From Valencia hispanica (taxonomy: Eukaryota; Chordata; Actinopteri; Cyprinodontiformes; Valenciidae), in the NCBI GenBank assembly GCA_963556495.2, contig OY747712.1, forward strand, positions 13,739,735 to 13,803,734: 64,000 bases of DNA, in the 5' to 3' direction. A model generated the notes under the pieces. That model had not been told where the DNA came from. It did not search any database and was given only the letters and a program-made list of their open reading frames with translations. This document shows positions 9,801 to 20,539 of this stretch, piece by piece (positions within the stretch are counted from its first letter, which is position 1; every line of letters starts with the position of its first letter). A program made the translations under genes and the position numbers.

Positions 9801-11841
9801 AAACGTAATATATATATTATATATATATATATAGACATATCTCTATATAGAGAGATGTCATATATTTACATACATACAGAGCCATAACTCCCAGGCAATG
9901 CCACAGGCTGCCTCAATGCCATGGAGCATCCAGGCAGTGATTGTGGCAAAGGAATTTCATACCAATTCTGGAAGATTAACATATCGTTTTGAAAGTACCA
10001 TATTTTGTGATCCTAATTTCTTTCTGTTTTTTTTCTGCAAACAGCAGTAAATGGTGATTTCTTCACAGTATTCAAATTTTTTGAATTTCTGTTTTCGTGG
10101 GTTTTATGAGCTGGAAGCCCAAATTATGTACAGATAAACCACTAAATGCTTGAAATTGTTTAAATTGTGGGCCCTGAATCTATAATCTATGGAAGTTTAA
10201 CTTTTTGAATGGAATTATGGAAAAAAACTTTTCCATGATATTCTTTTTTTTTTTTGGGAAAGGGTCTGTATCTGCTGAGTTTATGGACAAACCGAAGTTC
10301 AAACTCAAGGAAAAGGTTCAGCCTGCTGTATCAAATTGGAACCCTGGTAACATAACCACACAATGAAGTTTCTTTTTTTTTTTACTTTTAAAAGGGTAAA
10401 GTTTACAATTTCCTTTAAATGTTATTTATAGGATGCCCCTGATGATCTGAGGGCCCTAAGCAGTGGCTATATAGCCTATATATATATATGTATGTGTGTG
10501 TGTGTGTGTGTCTGCGTGTATAAGATCTCAGACGTGGTGAATGTGTTATTTTATTGACTTTACTGTTGCACTTCAAAAATGCCAAAGCAGACATGAATAT
10601 GTATAAGAAAGACAGGTTCACGTCATCGTGATCAAGTTTTTGTGGGTGAATTAGATTTCAGTCTGCATCTGTGTGTAATTGAGGGTTAACTGAGTCTGAA
10701 TGGCTCTTACACGCCACATCCCGTTTCATTGATTTTTCTCTGACGCTCTGCGCTGCATCCTGCTGATCAATGGCTCCTCTCTCTGCTGTCATTCCCGGAG
10801 AGGCCTCACTGACTATGAAGGTTACTGGATGACTCATTTTTCTGGATCCGGGCCGTGGGGTGCGAGGGAGCGGGATGGAGACACCCCCCCCCCCCAACAT
10901 GTCCCTGCTGCAGCGGCTGGACCTCAGAGCAGAGAGCGGGGCTGCGGGGAGCAGCAGCAGCCTGGCCTGGGTCAGGTTTGACAAGAGAAACAGCATCAAA
11001 ACCAATATCAGACACCTAGACAATAAAAGCATAAAACATTTTTTTATTTTTTTTTACGTAAAAAGTCTCCTTGAATACTGAGTTACTGATTGTAAGATCT
11101 GATTTAGTATTGAAAGATTATCATTAGACAGGCAAAAACAAAGTAATGTGCAAATTCTGGTATTTTAAAAACAAATAAAAAAACATTACAAAAATAAGCA
11201 GAGAAAACACTTATCCAAACCACATTCTTCAACATAAACCTTTTGAAACTACTGCTTAAAATAGGTAATGTGTGAGAACAGGGTAAAGATCTTCCAGTGA
11301 CAATATATAGTGTTTACTGTATTTTTCTTTCTTTTAATCTGGAAATGGCTCACCAGATAGAAAACAACGTTACATTAACTGGTGGACAAAAGAGAGGTCT
11401 CGCTTTCACATAAACTATAGGCAGGGGTGGAGTGGGGCACTAAAATCCACAGGGAAAATTCTGACCGCACCGCCCCTGTTTGGTTGGGCGTTGCCCACCC
11501 GTAGGGCCGGCCCTGTCTCCACGATCATTCTGTGCAATGCATTCAACCAAATCAGGGTGAAACAGTCTCACTCACAGGGCTTTACCACAATCGACATCCA
11601 CTGACAAACAAATGGTCGAATTCAAGAGCCACTCCCTCTCCTGTTGCTCCTTAAATCATGAAACTGATCAATGATCAGCTGATCGGCTTTTCTGTCGCAA
11701 GTCTCTGTTTTATCGCCCACGTAGCGCAGAAAGAGGAAACCAATGGATGTCGCGCTAAACAATAGCAGCATTTTTAAGCTTGATAACCTGCTTAAACGTT
11801 CCTGTTCATCAGAACCAAACAGGTGATGGAGAACAAAAAAA
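9801..11841. other. Intergenic sequence without recognised genes
   Basis: Contents are AT-rich tracts at 9810-9830, a (TG)n run near 10493-10511, a C-homopolymer at about 10884-10895, and a repeat-like segment at 11412-11510 (CAGGGGTGGAGTGGGGC, later GGGCCGGCCCTG). The minus-strand frame at 10658-11032 resembles no family I know. Confidence 0.5.
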
Positions 11842-11985
11842 AACATGGCTGACTCCCAACCAAAACAGCCCTTCTCTTTAAGGGGCAGTTCTCTATATCT
11901 CTAGAACACAGAACATTTACAACGGTCCATAACAATTGGTACAACTCTTACATGAACACAGGGGGATTACTTAAGCATCATTACA
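11842..11985 (-). repeat. Partial 3' LTR of the gypsy element
   Basis: It matches 17462-17605 almost base for base (for example GGGGGATTACTTAAGCATCA). The match stops at 11842, after ~144 of 296 bases. The other half of the LTR is absent, and unrelated sequence after an A-run takes its place. Confidence 0.85.
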
Positions 11986-11998
11986 CTGCCCCCCAACA
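11986..11998 (-). other. Polypurine tract of the gypsy element
   Basis: On the minus strand the sequence is TTGGGGGGCA, immediately before the LTR start TGTAATGATG. This is the usual position for the plus-strand primer. Confidence 0.65.
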
Positions 11999-12244
11999 AT
12001 AAATTCCTCGTCCGCGAGGAAAGAGCACAATCTCTTAGTCTGGGCGACAACTGACGCCGCCTTCTAGGTCTCACCGTGTCCCGAAGAGCAACTGTGTCCA
12101 TGGTGTTCCGGGCAGGAGGCTGGTCCCGCTGAGAGGCTGCAGACCCATGTTCAGGGGGACGCTGCGTGGGTCCCTCTAGGAGTGCGGGGAGGGATGCCCC
12201 CCTGTAAGGGGCCATTCTGTCTCTGCAAGACCACTCTCCTACCC

Positions 12245-15200
12245 TTAGGGGGCAGCTGCACTCTGTACACCACTTCCCCGACCTGTTCCAACACTACAGG
12301 GCCCCACCCAGTTGCTGTCCAGTTTAGGACGCTGTCCTTTTCTCCTCCTTGGGCTGTAGACCCAAACCAGCTCCCCAACCAGGAAGCTCCTACCCTTAGT
12401 AGTGACATCATAGTTCCTCTTTTGGCGTAACCCAGCCTTTGCCAGATTTTCTCGGGCATAGAAGTGTGCCGACTCCAGTCGGTCCTGCAGCTTCCTAGCG
12501 TAGTCCGGTCCCGGTGGTGCTGCTGGAGCATCAGGAGGCCGTCCAAAAGCCAGTTGGGCTGGAGTCCTCAGTTCCCTCCCCAGCATGAGCAGGGCAGGTG
12601 TGCACAAGGTGGAGTCTTGGACTGCTGAACGGTAAGCGATCAATATGAGAGGGAGGTGGGTGTCCCAATCTCGCTGACGCTCCGATGTGAGGATGGCCAG
12701 TTGCAGTGCCAGTGTCCTGTTGAACCTCTCCACCAAGCCGTCGCTTTGAGGATGGAGAGGTGTGGTGCGTGTTTCTATGGTTCCCCATGCATTCACACAT
12801 TTCAGCAAACACCTTGGATTCGAAGTTTCGTCCCTGATCACTATGAAGGGTCCCTGCCGCCCCGAACCGGCTGAACATCCCCTCTACTAGTGTGTCTGCC
12901 ACCGTCTCCCCCTCCTGGTCCGGGATGGCGTATGCTTCTGGCCATTTGGTAAAATAATCCATCACCACCAGCACGTAGCGATTTCCTTTATCCGTGCGGG
13001 GAAATGGACCCATGATGTCAACAGCCACCCGTTCCATTGGCGCTCCTGACGGTTGCTGCTGGAGCTGGGCATGGGACTGATCTAGTGGTCCTTTATGCGA
13101 TGCACAGGAATCACAGCTGCGGCAGAAATCCTCCAAGTCCCTTCGCTGTTGGCCCCAATAGTAGCTCTGACGGAGGCGGCGCAGTGTCTTGGTTACGCCA
13201 AAGTGCCCAAAGCCTGCACTTTCATGACAGGACTCCAACACCGCCGGTTTTAAAGACTTAGGCACAATGACCTGCCACCTGTCCTCCCCTGTTGGGGGGT
13301 CCTTCCAGGCACGCTGTAACACACCCTCATTCAGCCTCAGGGTGTCAGACTTAGCCCACAGACCCTTGGTGGGGATGGATAGACCCGTGACCTCATTCCG
13401 CGGTGGCCGCCGCCCATTCTCAACCCGGTGGCGGACGGGCAACAGGTCAGTGTCCGCTTCCTGTTGAGCTTCCCATTGCGCTGCATCCACCACCTGGAGC
13501 GCTCTGCAGGATGGTTGCTCCACTCCGTTCACTGCCATGCGCTCCACCTCATCCCTCCCCTTGCAGTAATGGCAGCTGACTGTGGCGCACGGGCGACGAG
13601 ACAGGGCATCCGCATTAGCGTGACGAGCCCCTGGCCTGTGCTCCACAGAGAAGTTGAAGGCCTAGAGCTCCGCCAGCCAACGAGCAACCTGTCCCTCGGG
13701 CTCCCGGAAGGACATCAGCCACTGCAGGGCGGCATGATCAGTCCTGATGCGGAATGCTGTCCCACATAGGTAGTAATTAAAGTGTCTCACTGCGGTCACC
13801 AATGCCAGCAGCTCCCGCCGTGTGACACAGTAACGCCATTCACTCTTATTCAGGACCCGACTGAAGTAGGCCACCACCCTCTCGCCGTCGGGACCCACCT
13901 GTGACAGCACGGCTCCCAGGCCCACATTACTGGCATCAGGGTCCAGGACAAACTGCAGATCGAGATCCGGCGGGGCAAGGACGGGTGGCTTCGCCAGACA
14001 CCGCCATAAGTCATCGAAAGCTCGCTGACAGTCTTTGGTCCAATTAAATCTGCAGTCCTTCTTCAGCAGGTCAAACAGCGGTGCTGCAACAGAGGAAAAA
14101 TCCTTAACAAACCTTCTGTAATATGAGGCCAAGCCGAGGGAACTTTTAAGCTGGGTCTGATCAGCTGGAACTGGCCAGGCGCTGATGGTGCGGACTTTCT
14201 CCTCCAAGGTGCTGATGCCCTCCCTACCAAGCTTGTGACCCAGAAACTCCACCTCTCTCTTCTCATGAAGTGGCATTTGTTAGGATGTAGTTTTAGACCT
14301 GCAGCAGCCACCCTGCCCAACATCTGTCTCAGGGAGTCTAGGGCGATGTCAAAGGAGCTCCCATGCACCAGGAGGTCGTCCAAGTAAACCAGGCACTTCT
14401 GTCTCGGGACACCCGCCAGCAGGCTGTCCATTAGCCTTTCAAAGGTGGCAGGCGCGTTACACAGGCCGAAACTCATGACACGAAACTGCCACAGTTCTCT
14501 ATTGGTGCAGAAGGCCATCTTCGGTCTGGACTCTGGGGACAGTGGCACCTGCCAGTACCCGCTCCTCAGATCCAGTGTGGAGAACCAGGAGGACCCCGCC
14601 ACCAGTTCCAGACACTCAAAAACTCTGGGGAGGGGATATGAGTCCTTTATGGTGACCTTGTTAAGCGGCCTGTAATCCACACAGAACCACATCCGTGAGC
14701 TGTTCTTTTTGGCGACCATCACAACAGCAGAGGCCCAGGGGCTGTCAGAAGGCTCGATGATGCCCATTCTCAGCATCTCATTCAGCTCCTTATCAGCGGC
14801 CTCTTGGTGAGCCAATGGGAGGCGGCATGGGCGCACTTTAATGGGTCGGGCATCCCCTGTATCAATAACATGCTCCACCAAGTGTGTCAGGCCCACATGG
14901 TCCTCCAAAAGGGCAAAACTGTCCTTGAACTCCCACAGCACCTGCCACAGGCTCTCCTACGGCTGATGTGTTAGCCCCTCACAGTTTACAGCCCAAATTT
15001 CTCTCATCGGCGTCATCTGTTCTCCCTCGTTGCTGTGCTGCTCTGTAGGTGGTGATGACACAGCCCCGCAGCGCATACCGTGGCGGCAGGAGGGGGCGGG
15101 CACGATAATGGGGGAATTAGCTGGACACTCTCGCCCTCAAGGAGCAGCAGCCTGCCTTTGCCCAGGTCCAGCACACCCCCAATGGTTCGTAAAAACTCCA

Positions 15201-15640
15201 GTACAAGGATGCAGGAGTCCTGCACATCAGCCACCCAAGCAGTATAGAGCACAGTGAGCCCCCCCCAACTTAAACTGGAACATCCCTCCCCCTCTCATGG
15301 GGGCCAGGGCCCCTGTGACAGTCCTCAGCTGCACCTCCGTTCTTTGCACCGCAGCTCCAGGGGGGACAGCATCAGGCCGGATCAGCGTTGCGTTGGATCC
15401 AGTGTCCAGCAGTGCTGTACAGGGCACCCCTGCTATCATAACTGGTATATGACATAAGTCCCCCACCCTGGTCCACCCCACGGCAATGATATTACTTGGT
15501 GAAGGTGATGACTGATTGGTGGCCGCATGTGCGTTGGTTTCACGGATCCGTGTACCCTCTCCTACACGGACCCCTGGCCGTTTCCCGACAGTCCTGTGAG
15601 CCTGGGGCACTGTCTGATGAGGTGGCCCACCAGCCCACAT
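12245..15640 (-). pseudogene. Gypsy pol pseudogene: protease, RT, RNase H, integrase
   Basis: Domains in order on the minus strand: aspartic protease near 15430-15380 (LLDTGSNATL); reverse transcriptase within 14941-14280 (WFCVDYRPLN, and YLDDLL as the catalytic YxDD box); RNase H within 14276-13662 (FVLDPDASNVGLG); integrase from 13646, with a zinc-binding HHCC region (CRSCDSC) and DDE core motifs (VAVDIMGPFP, LHSDQGRNF), and a C-terminal part at 12841-12245. Breaks: a frameshift near 15250 inside protease, stops between protease and RT, a frameshift near 14260, an in-frame TAG at 13662-13664, and a frameshift near 12800-12840 in the integrase core. It cannot make an intact polyprotein. Confidence 0.9.
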
Positions 15641-17247
15641 CCCCAGCAGGTCTGCGGTCTGCGTCGAGGCCCGCCACGAACGGTGGGTGGCTGAGGGACG
15701 GTCAACTGTGCTGTCTCGGGCAGGTCCTCAAATCTCTCCATCCGTTGGAAAGACGTTGATGTCATCCTCATGACTGGCGTGTCTGCTGTTCTCCCAATGG
15801 CTCCCATCAACATCTCTCTCTCTACCGCCCACTCCAGGGCAGCGCTGAGCGTGGCTGGGCGTGCAAGCTGGGTCTGGACACGGAGGTCTGTAGGGCTAAG
15901 GGCCTGGAGGAACTGGTCCAGGGCGAGCTCTCCCTGGACTACGAGCGGTAGGTTGATGTATGCCCGTCTGCAGCGGCACTCAATGTCATGGGCCAGAATA
16001 GGCAGCGGCTCCCCTGGCAACCTGCGTCTGTTATGGAACTCAGATCGCAGCAGCACGGGCTGATCGTGCTGACCAAACCGTCTCTGAAGTGCCCCCACCA
16101 GGGCGTCATATGCTGCGTTCTATTTGTCCACCGAACTCGGTTTGCAAGTCGGTTTCCCGAATTACCAACCGGAAGTAGCAAATAGAACACCCCCGAGGTG
16201 GTAAAAACAGGTCGTCAACTCGTTGAGGCTCAGAGGACCCCGAGATCAGTTCCAAAATGGCTACCACGAGCATCACACATAAGTAAACATTGTGGTTTTC
16301 TACCATTTTAAGCACTTTTGTCTTTGTTGTAACCAAATGTAGAAGTCGTACACATAGCAGTGTATACGGTTACCTATAGGCATGTCGCTACAGTCTAATT
16401 ACGTGCTAAATTCCGCCTAATAAGTGATTTTGTAGCTTGTGCAGTTTAAATTGGCTAGAGACGCTCCATGTTGCTATGACAACAATGCCGAGTTTTGAGC
16501 TACGGAATTTTCGCTTAAACAGCGGTTAAAACATTAATAGACTACAATCAAATAAGATTAAATATGAACTTTCATTCTCCGCTTGCTATCATCTTCTTCC
16601 ATATTTTGATGATGAACCACAAACTTTGATATTAGCTCTCTGTACTCTTTCAGAGCTAGCGCAACAGCGAGTTTCCTGGAGGTGTCCATCTTTTCTCCGA
16701 CCTGTCGTGTTGTGTGCAAAACAGAATGCAAAAACCCGCTGCAACTCGTTTTCCAACATGGATGTGACGTCACTCTCGAGTTGCAAGTCGCGTTTACAAG
16801 ACAAATAGAACGCACCAATAGTCTCTTCTCTCCTCCACGCTCAGTAGCAGCAAACAAGCAGCTGCATCCTCGCACAAACACAGCGCCAGTTGTAGCGCTT
16901 TATGCTCTTTGTTCCAGCCAGCAGCAGCAGCTAACAGTCCAAACTGAGCTATAAACACCTCCCACGACGTCTTCCCGTTAAACTTTGGTGTTTTAATGAC
17001 TGCTGCAGCGTGTCGACACTGGGCGCCGCCGTCTATGTTTATGTCACGGGACGGCGCATCACCCGGAGCAGCCCCCAGCCCCGCCAAAACTGCAGTCATG
17101 GCGCTCAGAGTTCCCGAATCTAGCCAACCCGGGTGAGAAACCAGCCTCGGCCACGAGGCGCAGTGCCGTCTCTCTTACCGCACGAGTCGCTGGTTGCGGC
17201 TGAGCCTCCATCTCCTGCTTCTCTTTCTTAATCTTGTCCGACAACAT
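15562..17247 (-). pseudogene. Gypsy gag pseudogene, interrupted by a DNA transposon
   Basis: The N-terminal part lies at 17247-16818, in more than one frame, with the matrix/capsid-type stretch FNGKTSWEVFIAQF. The C-terminal part at 16107-15562 includes a CCHC zinc knuckle, CWGCGLVGHLIRQC, typical of nucleocapsid. The 707-bp element 16111-16817 sits between them. Removing it together with one ATA copy leaves the two parts in register at the junction. Confidence 0.85.
16111..16817 (-). mobile_element. PIF/Harbinger-like non-autonomous element nested in gag
   Basis: The termini are TGCTGCGTTCTATTTGTC at left and its reverse complement at right with one mismatch. A 3-bp target-site duplication ATA (16108-16110 and 16818-16820) flanks it. 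Short target duplication and inverted repeats fit PIF/Harbinger or a relative. The minus-strand frame 16692-16558 starts MDTSRKLAVALALKEY and may be the truncated N-terminus of an element-encoded protein; that reading is tentative. Confidence 0.7.
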
Positions 17248-17290
17248 AGCGCAGATTCAGCTAGCGACTTCCAGCGCCGGTACGGTCTGT

Positions 17291-17308
17291 ATCCCACTTC
17301 TGACACCA
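17291..17308 (-). other. Primer-binding site, tRNA-Leu type
   Basis: The + strand reads ATCCCACTTCTGACACCA, the 3' end of vertebrate tRNA-Leu(CAG) with its CCA as I recall it. The minus strand is therefore an 18-base complement, placed one base after the 5' LTR end, as expected for reverse-transcription priming. Confidence 0.75.
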
Positions 17309-17309
17309 G

Positions 17310-17605
17310 TGTACCACTAACTGAAGCTCAGGAGGCAGGTGTTATCCTTTTCACAAGTTTACTGAAACAGCACAACCTTTTAGAATCCAGGAACTGTGAG
17401 TCCGTCCCCATGCCAACATGAACGAGGGCTCTCTCTCTACAACAACCTGTCACCCTCTCTTAACATGGCTGACTCCCAACCAAAACAGCCCTTCTCTTAA
17501 AGGGGCAGTTCTCTATATCTCTGGAACACAGAACATTTACAACGGTCCATAACAATTGGTACAACTCTTACATGAACACAGGGGGATTACTTAAGCATCA
17601 TTACA
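17310..17605 (-). repeat. 5' LTR of the gypsy element (296 bp)
   Basis: On the minus strand the LTR starts TGTAATGATGCTTAAG and ends GGTACA, so it has TG...CA ends. It is bounded inside by the primer-binding site. Bases 17462-17605 are shared with the partial 3' LTR. Confidence 0.85.
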
Positions 17606-17610
17606 CTCAT

Positions 17611-18089
17611 ATGATACATCAAAGCATTACTCAAAGAACTCAGTTTTTCAGCAGCTTTGCCGTTTTCTGGAAGTTTGTTCCAGATTAGAGAAGCATAGAA
17701 ACTGAAAGCTGCTTCTCCATGTTTGGTTCTGATTCTAGGGATGTTGAGTAGACTGGAATTAGAGGACCTGAGTGTTTTGGGGGGTTGGTATAGTAACAGC
17801 AGGTCTTCAACATATTTTGGTGCTAAGCCATGTAATGATTTATAAACTAGTAAAAGTATTTAGAAGTCTATTCTCTGAGCTGCAGGGAGCCAGTGTAAGG
17901 ACTTTAGAACTGGGGTGATGTGCTCTACTTTCCTGGTTCTAGTGAGGAACACGAGCAGCAGCGTTCTGGATCAGCTGCAGCTGTCTGATTGACTTTTTAG
18001 GGAGACCCGTGAAGACGCTGTTGCAGTAATCAATCCAACTAAAGATAAACGCATGGATGAGGTTTTTGAGGTCTTGTTGCGACATCAGT
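17611..18089 (-). repeat. LINE 3' region fragment, minus orientation
   Basis: On the minus strand this encodes decayed LINE C-terminal sequence (motifs corresponding to VIDYCNSVFTG and [16 protein letters not shown] text). The + strand has the familiar CTGGATCAGCTGCAGCTGTC and GCCATGTAATGATTTATAAA. It abuts the gypsy 5' LTR on its left and a second LINE fragment in the opposite orientation on its right. Confidence 0.6.
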
Positions 18090-18660
18090 CCTTTCCCATC
18101 ACTCTAAACCCGTTCTGGTTCACAATCTTGTTACCTCCCGTCTAGACTACTTTAATTCTCTTCTCTTTGGTCTCCCTCAAAAATCCCTCCATAAACTGCA
18201 ACTGGTCCAGAATTCAGCTGCACGCATTAGAGCGAGCACCCCCGCCTTTCAGCACATTACCCGTCCTTCATCAACGTCATAAACTTGCCCCTCCCTATCT
18301 CTCAGATCTTCCTTCCATCGTTTCCTCCTCTCGTTCCCTCAGGTCCTCCTCTTCCATCCATCTCACTGTGCCCCCCCCCATTCCGCCTCAGCACCATGGG
18401 AAGTAGAGCTTTCAGCTGCTCTGCTCTCGAACTTTGGAACTCCCTACCACCTCACATCCAAAATATTTACTCCCTTCCCTTCTTTAAAACTAGACTCAAA
18501 ACTCACCTGTTCAGGATGGCCTACTCTCTGTAACTTAATTGCTTAATCTATTAGTTGTTTTATTGTTTCTCTATTGTCTGTGTCTACTGCTTATTTTATT
18601 GTAAAGTGTCCTTGGGTGTCCTGAAGGGCACTTATAAATAAAATGTATAATTGTTATTAT
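18090..18660 (+). repeat. LINE 3' end, plus orientation
   Basis: It encodes a decayed LINE C-terminus ([20 protein letters not shown] in one frame, then NLRTLELPTT-type sequence in others). It ends with the LINE-like tail GAAGGGCACTTATAAATAAA and (TTA)n. Frames are broken. Confidence 0.65.
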
Positions 18661-19670
18661 TATTTAATCCTAGAAATGTTCTTCAGGTGATAGAAAGCTC
18701 AATTTATTACAGGGGATTAAAAAAAATACAAATAGTATTTTCAGATTTTTTTTTCTTTGTAGAAGAAAGAAAAACCCAATAATATACTGAGACCTGGCAC
18801 ATTAATTTGTGTCCTTTATAGTGGACATTTTGTTCACCTTTATCTTCTTTTACTATTTTGAGTTATCCTATTAAGTCCTACAGTTCTTTTTAGAGGATAT
18901 CCTGGGCTTTCCAGTGGTGTGTCATTTGATAGGTTTGCATGCTGGGAAGTCTCTTTTTTTCCTCAATCAAAATGGCTAGCTTTACCAGTAACCATATTTT
19001 ATGAAAAGATGAAAGATAAGTCAAATAATCTTCATCTTTTGGTATTTTTTACCATACTAATTATACATGTTCTTGTTAATTAACATGTCAATAACAATAT
19101 TTTGACTTCCGAAAACAGTTTAATTATTTATCTTTTGAAATAACAGTGATTTTATGAATGTCAGTTGTGGAGGACACCGAGACGGTTTTAGTGAATTTAA
19201 TGACTTCATTGTTGTAGGAGAAATACACGAAGCAGAAGAGATTCTGTACAAGGTAGTCAAAGGAGGTTCAGATTTGGAACTTTCAGCTGAGGAAAATGAT
19301 GAGGATTATTAGTAGTATTAGTTATTGGAGTATCAGCCTGTGATGGTTAAAGATGGTGAGGACAGAAAGGTAGAAGATGCAGGAGAATCTGATGAAGGGA
19401 CAGACTGAGAGCCAGAGAGGGACCATGAATGTCCCTTGTGCTTTGTGTGAAAGCAAAAGCTCATGAAAATTCTCTTTAAAAAAAACAAAACAAATTGAAT
19501 GTATTCTGTATTCTTGGTTAATCTCATAAGATGCTGTTAATTTTTTCTTTTAAATTCAGCTGTATTTAGATGTGAATCGTCCTGTTGTCCACTACAGTGG
19601 ACATGCTGTAAAATTAAAATGAAAAAAAAAATGTTTAAAAAAATTAAATGGTAATGGGTTTTGGCATAAA
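18661..19670. other. AT-rich intergenic sequence
   Basis: No gene was recognised. The segment 19200-19330 (GAAGCAGAAGAGATTCTGTA ... GATGAGGATTATTAGTAG) looks like the acidic tail of a transposase-like relic. The frame is short and uncertain. Confidence 0.4.
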
Positions 19671-20449
19671 TTACGGAAGAGGATTAGGGCCACTGAAGAA
19701 AAAAAATTTGAATTCTGAGAAAAAAGTCAGAATTCTGACTTTTTTCAGAAACCTAAAACAAAATTTTTTTTTTACAAAGGATTTTTTTTCATTTCCAAAA
19801 AAAAGTCTGAATTCTGAGATTAAAGTCAGAATTCTGACTTTATTCTCAGAATTCTGACTTTAATCTCAGAATTCTGACTTTATTCTCAGAATTCTGACTT
19901 TTTTCTCAGAATTCTGACTTTTTTCTCAGAATTCTGACTTTTTTCAGAAACCTAAAACAAACCAAATTTTTTACAAAGGATTTTTTTTTTCATTTCCAAA
20001 AAAGTCAGAATTCTGACTTTAATCTCAGAATTCTGACTTTTTTCAGAAACCTAAAACAAAATTTTTTTTTTACAAAGGATTTTTTTTCATTTCCAAAAAA
20101 AAGTCAGAATTCTGAGATTAAAGTCAGAATTCTGACTTTATTCTCAGAATTCTGACTTTAATCTCAGAATTCTGACTTTATTCTCAGAATTCTGACTTTA
20201 TTCTCAGAATTCTGACTTTAATCTCAGAATTTTGACTTTAATCTCAGAATTCTGACTTTAATCTCAGAATTTTGACTTTAATCTCAGAATTCTGACTTTT
20301 TTCAGAAACCTAAAACAAAATTTTTTTTTACAAAGGATTTTTTTTCATTTCCAAAAAAAAGTCAGAATTCTGAGAATAAAGTCAGAATTCTGACTTTTTT
20401 CTCAGAATTCTATTTTTTTTTCTTCAGTGGCCCTAATCCTCTTCCGTAA
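19671..20449. mobile_element. Fold-back element filled with a GAATTC-centred satellite
   Basis: The terminal inverted repeats of about 36 bases begin TTACGGAAGAGGATTAGGGC (19671) and are mirrored exactly at the right end (to 20449). TAAA flanks both sides (19667-19670 and 20450-20453), so a 4-bp target duplication is plausible. Inside are tandem copies of a ~20-base unit, AGAATTCTGACTTTAATCTC, with T/A variants, alternating in orientation. A longer module with TCAGAAACCTAAAACAAA recurs at about 19746, 19944, 20043 and 20301. No ORF is present. The family is unknown to me. Confidence 0.8.
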
Positions 20450-20539
20450 TAAATAGATAGGAAATCACATTAAAAAAAGAAAATGGGAAAAAACACTTTT
20501 TTTCTTTGGTTCTCAAGAGGATATAAAAAAAAATATATA

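Larger units (their letters stand above)
11842..17605 (-). mobile_element. Ty3/gypsy LTR retrotransposon, degenerate
   Basis: The element reads on the minus strand from the 5' LTR (17310-17605) to a partial 3' LTR (11842-11985). A primer-binding site, gag with a zinc knuckle, protease, reverse transcriptase, RNase H and integrase follow in that order, then a purine tract. The order RT-RNase H-integrase marks Metaviridae (Ty3/gypsy). Several frameshifts and stops, and a 707-bp nested DNA element in gag, make it inactive. No envelope gene was seen. Confidence 0.93.

Noticed and set aside
10658..11032. 124-codon minus-strand frame
   Set aside because: No domain, no splice support and a C-homopolymer inside it. 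It is likely chance.
17611..18660. Twin-priming inversion of a single LINE
   Set aside because: The inverted half carries sequence from the 3' region rather than the 5' region, and the two halves look like different families. Two separate insertions are more likely.
19671..20449. Regular repeats that could be mistaken for a CRISPR-like array
   Set aside because: The repeats are contiguous and alternate in orientation without unique spacers. The DNA is clearly vertebrate.
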